A stretch of 39,403 nucleotides of DNA from an uncultured Actinomycetes bacterium. GTDB taxonomy: Bacteria; Actinomycetota; Actinomycetes; Nanopelagicales; Nanopelagicaceae. The stretch spans positions 1 to 39,403 of the forward strand of contig CALBFE010000042.1 of the NCBI GenBank assembly GCA_937888825.1, written 5' to 3'. The notes beneath the pieces are model-generated. The model did no database searches and was not told the origin of the DNA. It was given only the letters and a program-made list of their open reading frames with translations. The position numbers and the translations under genes were made by a program. Below, piece by piece: positions 33,751-39,403 of this stretch; position 1 is the stretch's first letter, and each line of letters begins with the position of its first letter.

Positions 33751-34581
33751 TTAGAATAACTTCGGGATTACCCCTTTGAGAAGAGCGCCCATTCGATCTG
33801 CAGCGGCCTTTCCAGCGGCAATAACTTCTTCATGGTTTAGTTTTTCACCAGTAACACCCGCAGCTGCGTTAGTAACTAATGATATTCCAAGAACTTCAGC
33901 GCCAAGTGCGTGAGCAGCAATTGCTTCAGGAACTGTGGACATACCAACTAAATCTGCTCCCATAGTGCGCATCATTATAATCTCTGCTGGAGTTTCATAT
34001 GTTGGCCCACGCCAATGCACATAGACACCTTCTTCAAGTGAAGAATCTTCCTTCTTAACAATTTCACGAATGCGCTTGCTGTAGAGATCAGTTAAATCAA
34101 CAAAAGTCGCGCCAGATAATGGAGACACAGCAGTTAAAGAAATGTGGTCACGAATCAGAACGGGCTGACCAACTTTGTAGGCGTTATTTATTCCACCGCA
34201 AGCATTTGTCAAAATAACAACTTTGCATCCAGCTTTGACCGCTGTCCGGACGCTATGCACGACTGGTTCAACACCTTTACCTTCATAGAGATGTGTGCGT
34301 CCTAAAAAAACGAGTGCTCGTAGTTTCTTGCCATTTGCTTCAATTTCATAAGAGCGAACTTTTCCTGAGTGCCCCTCAACTGTTGGAGGAAGAAAGCCAG
34401 TTATGTCTTCAGCATTGCATTCATATGCTGGAGTTCCTAATGCATCAACCGCGCTCACCCAACCAGAACCCATTACTAAGGCGACATCATGGGATGCGAC
34501 TCCTGTACGTTCTGTGATTTCTTTTGCTGCAGTAGTTGCTGCGGCTAGTGGATCGGAATAGAGGAGTTCGCTATTTGTCAT
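33751..34581 (-). CDS. punA: Purine nucleoside phosphorylase, trimeric class
   Basis: Phosphorolyses inosine/guanosine and deoxy forms to base and pentose-1-phosphate. A 276-aa cytoplasmic enzyme of the homotrimeric (mammalian-like) class: GSGW phosphate loop near residue 38, [24 protein letters not shown] with the purine-binding Glu, and VTNAAAG with the Asn that marks 6-oxopurine preference. Hence adenosine must first be deaminated, matching the add gene in the plus-strand operon. 4-bp overlap with the upstream carboxylase gene, 4-bp gap to the mutase gene. Confidence 0.94.
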   Translation of the reverse strand: MTNSELLYSDPLAAATTAAKEITERTGVASHDVALVMGSGWVSAVDALGTPAYECNAEDITGFLPPTVEGHSGKVRSYEIEANGKKLRALVFLGRTHLYEGKGVEPVVHSVRTAVKAGCKVVILTNACGGINNAYKVGQPVLIRDHISLTAVSPLSGATFVDLTDLYSKRIREIVKKEDSSLEEGVYVHWRGPTYETPAEIIMMRTMGADLVGMSTVPEAIAAHALGAEVLGISLVTNAAAGVTGEKLNHEEVIAAGKAAADRMGALLKGVIPKLF

Positions 34582-36296
34582 GCATCAATGATGTCACAAA
34601 GAGCTGTTCCACTAGAAACTGTGGCCCCTATGACTGCGCTCAAATTGCTAATAACGCCGGCTTTATGAGCCATGAGTGGTTGTTCCATTTTCATCGCTTC
34701 TAGAACGATAACTAAATCGCCAACCTCTACTTGATCGCCGTCTTTAACTGCAATCTTCACGACAGTTCCCTGCATGGGGCTATTAAGTGCTGTGCCACCT
34801 GCGCCCCCTGCCATGGATTGCTTTGCTCTATGGCGCTTAACTACTGGCTTAGGAGCGTGTACTAAAACCTCAAAGCGCTTTCCATTTACTTCAGCAACTA
34901 AATGCTCAGGTGCCATATGTGTCTCAAGTGGCACAACAGGTGACTGATACATCGGAATCTCATTGTTGAATTCATTTTCAATGTAACTGGTGTAGATCTT
35001 AAAATCTTGTGTAAATGCGCGATCTTGCACAATTGCTCGGTGGAAAGGAAGCGCTGTAGCTAAGCCTTCGATACTAAATTCAGCTAAAGCACGACGAGCA
35101 CGCTCAATTGCTTGTTCGCGTGTTGCGCCAGTGACAATAAGTTTTGCTAATAGTGAATCGAAATTACCACCGATGGTGTCTCCATTTTTAAAACCAGCAT
35201 CAATTCTGATACCTGGCCCAGTTGGAATAACCCATTCAGTAATACGTCCAGGTGCTGGAAGGAATGAGCGACCTGGGTCTTCACCGTTAATACGAAATTC
35301 AATTGAGTGTCCACGAATGACCGGGTCATCAAATCCAAGTGATTCGCCCATCGCAATTCTAAATTGTTCACGAACTAAATCAATCCCAGTTACTTCCTCG
35401 CTCACAGGGTGCTCTACCTGTAAGCGAGTGTTTACTTCTAGAAATGAAATTGTGCCATCAAGGCCAATTAAGAATTCGCAGGTACCAGCCCCAACGTAGC
35501 CAGCCTCTTTCATGATGGCTTTACTTGATCTGTAGAGCTCTTCTTCTTGTGCTTTGCTCAAAAATGGTGCAGGTGCTTCTTCAACAAGTTTTTGGTGGCG
35601 GCGTTGCAGTGAGCAATCGCGTGTACTAACGACCACTGCGTGACCATGCTTATCAACTAAAACTTGGGTTTCAACGTGGCGGGGCTTATCCAAATAGCGC
35701 TCAACAAAGCATTCACCGCGACCAAAGCCGCTAATGGCTTCGCGAACTGCAGATGCAAATAACTCTGGAATCTCCTCCATCGTGCGGGCAACTTTTAATC
35801 CACGGCCACCACCACCATGAGCGGCCTTAATTGCAACAGGTAACCCGTGTTCCTTTGCAAAAGCTGTAACTTCTTCATGTCCTTCAACTGGATCTTTAGT
35901 TCCTGCAACAAGTGGTGCTCCCGCTTTAGCTGCAATTTTGCGTGCAGAGACTTTATCGCCCAGCGCACGAATCGCTGCTGGGGGAGGTCCAATCCAAATA
36001 AGTCCTGCATCAAGTACTGCTTGAGCAAAGTTTGCATTTTCAGATAAGAATCCATAACCAGGATGAACTGCATCAGCACCTGATTGCTTGGCAACTTCTA
36101 TTAGTTTTTCAATATTTAGATACGTCTCAGTTGCAGTTGTGCCATGGAGAGAATAAGCAGCATCAGCCATCTGGGAATGAATTGCATTGCGGTCTTCCTC
36201 TGAATAAACCGCAACACTTTCTAACCCATGATCTTTACATGCGCGAATGACGCGGACGGCAATTTCACCACGATTAGCAATTAAAACGCGCTTCAT
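34578..36296 (-). CDS. Acyl-CoA carboxylase alpha subunit (biotin carboxylase + biotin carrier)
   Basis: A 572-aa two-domain protein. The biotin carboxylase part (1-450) starts [20 protein letters not shown] and has the glycine-rich ATP loop [40 protein letters not shown] and RINGEDP. The C-terminal carrier domain (about 500-572) has EAMKME with biotinylated Lys536. Carboxylates its own biotin for transfer to acetyl-/propionyl-CoA by the beta subunit encoded three genes upstream. 4-bp overlaps with maf and with the phosphorylase gene tie fatty-acid precursor supply and nucleoside breakdown into one operon. Confidence 0.94.
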   Translation of the reverse strand: MKRVLIANRGEIAVRVIRACKDHGLESVAVYSEEDRNAIHSQMADAAYSLHGTTATETYLNIEKLIEVAKQSGADAVHPGYGFLSENANFAQAVLDAGLIWIGPPPAAIRALGDKVSARKIAAKAGAPLVAGTKDPVEGHEEVTAFAKEHGLPVAIKAAHGGGGRGLKVARTMEEIPELFASAVREAISGFGRGECFVERYLDKPRHVETQVLVDKHGHAVVVSTRDCSLQRRHQKLVEEAPAPFLSKAQEEELYRSSKAIMKEAGYVGAGTCEFLIGLDGTISFLEVNTRLQVEHPVSEEVTGIDLVREQFRIAMGESLGFDDPVIRGHSIEFRINGEDPGRSFLPAPGRITEWVIPTGPGIRIDAGFKNGDTIGGNFDSLLAKLIVTGATREQAIERARRALAEFSIEGLATALPFHRAIVQDRAFTQDFKIYTSYIENEFNNEIPMYQSPVVPLETHMAPEHLVAEVNGKRFEVLVHAPKPVVKRHRAKQSMAGGAGGTALNSPMQGTVVKIAVKDGDQVEVGDLVIVLEAMKMEQPLMAHKAGVISNLSAVIGATVSSGTALCDIIDA

Positions 36297-36895
36297 TGCA
36301 TCGCCTTGACCTCTGGCCAGGAATAGCCAAGTTGCTCAAATGCTTTTCTCACAAACGGCATAGATATTCCGACTACGTTTGTGTAGTCACCTTCAATTGA
36401 GGGGATAAAGGGAGAGCTAAATCCATCAAGAGTAAATCCACCAGCAACATGTAAGGGTTCACCGGTAGCAACATAGTCTGCAATTTCAGCATCAGTCATA
36501 TTATCAAAAGTCACTTTTGTTGTGACGATGCTTGAAATCTCCTTGTCCTTTGTTGTGTCAATAATGCAGTGGCCTGTGTGGAGTAGTCCAGAATTACCGC
36601 GAACTCTAGAGGCACGCTCAATTGCGATCTCTGGAGTTGCTGGCTTACCAAGAGATTGTGAATCAAATTCAAATGTTGAATCACAGCCAATAATTATTGC
36701 GGGAAAATCTATTTGTTCTCGAATTGTATGAGCCTTAGTTATGGCTAAGGCAATCACCATATCGGCAGGTTTCATGGCATTGAAAAAATCAGATTCCTCA
36801 TCAACATGGCTAACCATGATTTTTGGCTTTACGCCAGCTGATTCGAGCAAACGGCGTCTGGACGCGGATGCAGAAGCTAAAACTATTCTTGGCAT
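36293..36895 (-). CDS. maf: Maf family nucleotide pyrophosphatase
   Basis: A 200-aa house-cleaning dTTP/UTP (or m7GTP) pyrophosphatase of the Maf/YhdE family. The N-terminal [16 protein letters not shown] is the Maf motif (usual LASxSPRR), followed by [12 protein letters not shown] (the family's GxDT/S metal segment), a variant of the KP motif ([10 protein letters not shown]) and [16 protein letters not shown]. The usual Asp-Thr is Asp-Ser here. Located between carboxylase genes as in many actinobacteria, a positional rather than functional link. Confidence 0.9.
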   Translation of the reverse strand: MPRIVLASASASRRRLLESAGVKPKIMVSHVDEESDFFNAMKPADMVIALAITKAHTIREQIDFPAIIIGCDSTFEFDSQSLGKPATPEIAIERASRVRGNSGLLHTGHCIIDTTKDKEISSIVTTKVTFDNMTDAEIADYVATGEPLHVAGGFTLDGFSSPFIPSIEGDYTNVVGISMPFVRKAFEQLGYSWPEVKAMQ

Positions 36896-36898
36896 TGC

Positions 36899-37081
36899 TT
36901 ATGAGTTCTTTCGTGCGCCGAAAGTAATTTTATGAGATAGCCCTTGTCGTAGTTGTGGCAAACCGTAAACACTTCTGCGGGTAATAGGCTTTAGCTCTTC
37001 ACGTTCGTGTTGGGCCAAAGCCGATTTGAGTGCTTCCAACTCTTGCGCGGTTGGATCTCCTTTAATTATTGAAAACTCCAT
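36899..37081 (-). CDS. Acyl-CoA carboxylase epsilon subunit
   Basis: A 60-aa protein of the actinobacterial acyl-CoA carboxylase epsilon family: an N-terminal strand FSIIKGDPTAQELEALKSAL followed by a basic linker and a short tail. Short length is normal for this subunit, which helps assemble the alpha-beta complex. The start overlaps the beta-subunit stop (TAATG) and the stop is 3 bp from maf. Identified by size, start pattern and position; sequence conservation in this family is low. Confidence 0.78.
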   Translation of the reverse strand: MEFSIIKGDPTAQELEALKSALAQHEREELKPITRRSVYGLPQLRQGLSHKITFGARKNS

Positions 37082-38652
37082 TACAGCGGAATATTTCCGT
37101 GTTTACGGGCAGGTAATGTGTCGCGCTTGGTGCGCAAAGTTCTAAATGCTTTGGTGATGTATGCACGTGATTGATTTGGTTCAATGACTGTATCAATCGT
37201 TCCGCGCTCAGCAGCTAAGTATGGATTTGCAAGCGATTCGTTGTATTCATTGATTAATTCGGCTCTTGCAGCAACTGGATCTTTTGCTTCAGCAATTTCT
37301 TTGCGATACAAGATATTAACTGCACCTTGTGCACCCATTACTGCAATCTCAGCACTTGGCCAAGCAAAGTTAATATCGCTACCAAGGTATTTTGAACCCA
37401 TAACGATAAATGCTCCGCCATATGCTTTACGAGTAATAAGTGTTACAAGTGGCACGGATGCTTCTGCGTAGGCATAAAGTAATTTAGCCCCACGACGAAT
37501 GATTCCATCCCATTCCTGCTCAGTTCCAGGTAAGAAACCAGGCACATCAACAAGGGTCAAGATTGGGATATTGAATGCATCGCAAAAGCGTAAGAATCGT
37601 GCAGCTTTTTCGCTGGAGTTAATATCAAGTGTTCCAGCCAACTGATTAGGTTGATTTGCAATAATTCCAATTGTTTCACCTTCGATGCGGGCAAAACCAA
37701 CAATGATATTTGGAGCATAGAGAGCATGGACTTCTAGGAATTCTGCTTCATCGACTAGCGCTTGAATCAAAACCTTCATGTCATATGGCTGATTCGGACT
37801 ATCGGGAATCAGAGTATCAAGTGCAATATCTGAAGCTTTCTTTTCTAAAAGCTCTGTTGGTGGGAGATGTGGAGCCCTATCCATATTATTTGATGGTAAA
37901 TATGAAAGAAGGGCTTTAACGTAATCAATCGCATCTGCTTCATTTTCAGCTAAGTAGTGAGAGTTACCAGTGCGAACATTATGAGTTCGTGCGCCACCTA
38001 ACTCTTCCATTCCTACTTCTTCGCCAGTCACTGTCTTAATAACATCTGGACCAGTAATAAACATATGTGAAGTCTCATTAACCATCACAGTGAAGTCAGT
38101 GAGTGCGGGTGAATATGCAGAACCACCGGCACATGGGCCAAGGATTAAAGAAATTTGAGGAATTACACCAGAAGAGCGGGTGTTAAGGCGGAAGATTTTT
38201 CCATAACCGGCAAGGGAAGCAACACCTTCTTGAATACGAGCTCCGCCAGAGTCATTAATTCCAATGAGGGGAATTCCACTCTTTAAAGCAAACTCTGCAA
38301 TCTTTACGATCTTTTCTGCATGAACTTCACCAAGTGATCCACCCATAATTGTAAAATCTTGGGAATACAAAGCAATAGGACGCCCATCTACAGTTGCTGT
38401 TCCAATTACAACACCATCGCCGTAAGGACGATTATTTTCCATCCCAAATTGTGTTGAACGGTGTCGTGCAAACTCATCAATTTCAGTAAATGAATCTGGG
38501 TCAACCAACATTTCAATACGCTCACGGGCAGTGTTCTTGCCCTTGGCATGCTGCTTCTCAACGGCGCGTGCCGAGCCAGCGTGTACCGCTTCCTCAACTC
38601 GCGCACGCAGATCTTCGATTTTCCCGGCAGTTGTATGCAGATCACGGCTCAT
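37081..38652 (-). CDS. Acyl-CoA carboxylase beta subunit (carboxyltransferase, PccB/AccD type)
   Basis: Transfers the carboxyl group from carboxybiotin to acetyl- or propionyl-CoA. About 523 aa, normal length, with both halves of the carboxyltransferase fold: [36 protein letters not shown], then [31 protein letters not shown] and [17 protein letters not shown] place the start at 38652 (MSRDLHTT) rather than at the ATG at 38667, because TACCGT sits at -12 to -7 of 38652 and overlaps the region before the outer ATG. First gene of the nine-gene minus-strand operon, divergent from birA. Confidence 0.94.
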   Translation of the reverse strand: MSRDLHTTAGKIEDLRARVEEAVHAGSARAVEKQHAKGKNTARERIEMLVDPDSFTEIDEFARHRSTQFGMENNRPYGDGVVIGTATVDGRPIALYSQDFTIMGGSLGEVHAEKIVKIAEFALKSGIPLIGINDSGGARIQEGVASLAGYGKIFRLNTRSSGVIPQISLILGPCAGGSAYSPALTDFTVMVNETSHMFITGPDVIKTVTGEEVGMEELGGARTHNVRTGNSHYLAENEADAIDYVKALLSYLPSNNMDRAPHLPPTELLEKKASDIALDTLIPDSPNQPYDMKVLIQALVDEAEFLEVHALYAPNIIVGFARIEGETIGIIANQPNQLAGTLDINSSEKAARFLRFCDAFNIPILTLVDVPGFLPGTEQEWDGIIRRGAKLLYAYAEASVPLVTLITRKAYGGAFIVMGSKYLGSDINFAWPSAEIAVMGAQGAVNILYRKEIAEAKDPVAARAELINEYNESLANPYLAAERGTIDTVIEPNQSRAYITKAFRTLRTKRDTLPARKHGNIPL

Positions 38653-38657
38653 ACCCC

Positions 38658-38664
38658 TACGGTA
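38658..38664. promoter_or_regulatory. Shared bidirectional -10 box (TACGGTA) between the carboxylase operon and birA
   Basis: The divergent gap is 18 bp (38653-38670). TACGGT (38658-38663) is at -13 to -8 from the birA ATG, and TACCGT (minus strand, 38664-38659) at -12 to -7 from the carboxylase ATG. The offsets are identical to those of the box at 27945-27951. No -35 consensus is visible in either direction. Confidence 0.6.
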
Positions 38665-38670
38665 CATGTC

Positions 38671-39403
38671 ATGGGCATTGAAATGCTAAGAGGGGCACTT
38701 GATAGGTCACTTATCAACTCTTTGGTTACGCAGTACTGGCGAGTAAGCGTGGTTGATGTCACCGCCTCTACACAAACCGATCTCGCCGCTTTAGCGCGAA
38801 GTGGAAAAGCTAAACCTGGCGATGTGATTGCCGCCAATTATCAAAGTGCGGGGCGCGGAAGATTATCCAGAACATTTGAAGCTCCAAAAAACTCTGCACT
38901 TCTATTTTCTTTCTATATTCAACCGAAAAGAAATAAAGAAGATTGGGGATGGATTGCATTAATTGCTGGTGCATCCGTTGCACAAGCGCTACACACAGTT
39001 AAGGCAAGTATTAAATGGCCCAATGATATTTTGGTGAATGAGAAAAAGATTTCTGGATTGATTGCAGAAATAGTTGATGATGGAGTTGTCATTGGAATTG
39101 GAATAAATGTTGGGATGACTGTGGAAGAACTTCCTGTGCCAACTGCCACATCTCTGGCAATAGAAGGTGTGCGTGACACAAATAGAAATGAGATTTTGGC
39201 AAAAGTTTTAGCTTTATTTGAATCCAACTTCACCGCTTGGGATGAGGGAGATAATGCAGTAGCTGAGCTCTACACATCGCTGAACTCCACCCTTGGGACC
39301 AAAGTCCAGATTCATTATCCGAACGATGAAATTGAAAAAGGCCTGGCCGTGGCAATCTCACCCCGAGGAGAGTTGATTTTAGATTCAGGTAGCCATGTTC
39401 AAG
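38671..39403 (+). CDS. birA: Biotin-protein ligase, partial (runs off the right edge)
   Basis: Attaches biotin to the carrier lysine of the carboxylase alpha subunit. 244 codons are visible, no stop. GRGRLSR (61-67) is the biotinyl-AMP loop; KWPNDI (115-120) and KKISGLIAE with the conserved Lys follow, then GIGINVG. There is no N-terminal helix-turn-helix: the catalytic domain begins near residue 25, so this is a non-regulatory (group I) ligase. ATG at 38671 chosen; 38683 is an in-frame alternative. Divergent from the beta-subunit gene it serves functionally. Confidence 0.93.
   Translation, partial: MGIEMLRGALDRSLINSLVTQYWRVSVVDVTASTQTDLAALARSGKAKPGDVIAANYQSAGRGRLSRTFEAPKNSALLFSFYIQPKRNKEDWGWIALIAGASVAQALHTVKASIKWPNDILVNEKKISGLIAEIVDDGVVIGIGINVGMTVEELPVPTATSLAIEGVRDTNRNEILAKVLALFESNFTAWDEGDNAVAELYTSLNSTLGTKVQIHYPNDEIEKGLAVAISPRGELILDSGSHVQ

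Noticed and set aside
36899-37081. 60-aa frame as a spurious ORF
   Set aside because: Its position between the beta subunit and maf, the TAATG coupling, and the length and start pattern fit the actinobacterial carboxylase epsilon subunit.

Overview
The window looks like a streamlined, fairly low-GC actinobacterial chromosome. The evidence is an acyl-CoA carboxylase cluster in the actinobacterial order (birA, beta subunit, epsilon subunit, maf, biotin carboxylase/BCCP), a DevR/DosR-type regulator with a DevS-like GAF kinase, NarGHJI sequences that resemble mycobacterial ones as I remember them, an MsiK-type sugar ATPase, and extreme packing (4-bp ATGA overlaps, convergent stop codons that overlap, two divergent gene pairs only 18 bp apart). 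Base composition (about 42-46% GC by eye) and the nucleoside-scavenging content suggest the freshwater acI / Nanopelagicales type. That placement is inference. I see no tRNA, rRNA, CRISPR array, insertion sequence or integrase, and no gene-free stretch longer than about 180 bp.

Layout: (1) 1-2736: the C-terminal half of NADP-isocitrate dehydrogenase, then an acetaldehyde-type aldehyde dehydrogenase with its usual DUF779 partner. (2) 2758-14319: a nitrate-respiration island. It holds a DUF2249 protein and a DevR-like response regulator (+), convergent with an operon of two nitrate/nitrite transporters and a DevS-like haem-GAF histidine kinase (-), and the divergent narGHJI operon (+). A bidirectional terminator closes it. 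(3) 14370-17914: an MsiK/UgpC-type ABC ATPase (-), a CNNM/CorC-family membrane protein (+) and trpS (+). (4) 18091-27070: a nucleoside uptake and catabolism operon: BMP-type binding protein, double ATPase, two permeases, cytidine deaminase, thymidine phosphorylase, adenosine deaminase and a cytochrome P450. (5) 27043-28911: ribokinase (-) and nucleoside hydrolase (+), divergent. (6) 28906-38652: a nine-gene minus-strand operon running from acyl-CoA carboxylase beta through epsilon, maf and the biotin carboxylase to purine nucleoside phosphorylase, a PGM2-like phosphopentomutase, deoC, a full aldehyde dehydrogenase and a catalytically dead half-length one. (7) 38671 to the right edge: birA, partial.

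Together, regions 4-6 encode nearly the whole route from external nucleosides to central metabolism. Nucleosides are imported, deaminated and phosphorolysed or hydrolysed; the pentose-1-phosphate is isomerised; deoxyribose-5-phosphate is split to glyceraldehyde-3-phosphate and acetaldehyde; acetaldehyde is oxidised. Region 2 supplies nitrate as an alternative electron acceptor under a probable O2/NO/redox-sensing two-component system. No nitrite reductase or molybdopterin genes are in the window, so nitrite is probably exported.

The most unusual signals are: two divergent promoters with the same geometry, an 18-bp gap and a TAnnnTA box at the same offset that reads as a -10 on both strands and predicts leaderless transcripts both ways; a nucleoside-binding protein with no cysteine, hence no lipoprotein anchor; a long hairpin between the binding-protein gene and the ATPase gene; a half-length aldehyde dehydrogenase paired with deoC; and a kinase whose only well-placed Shine-Dalgarno sequence faces an ATT codon.
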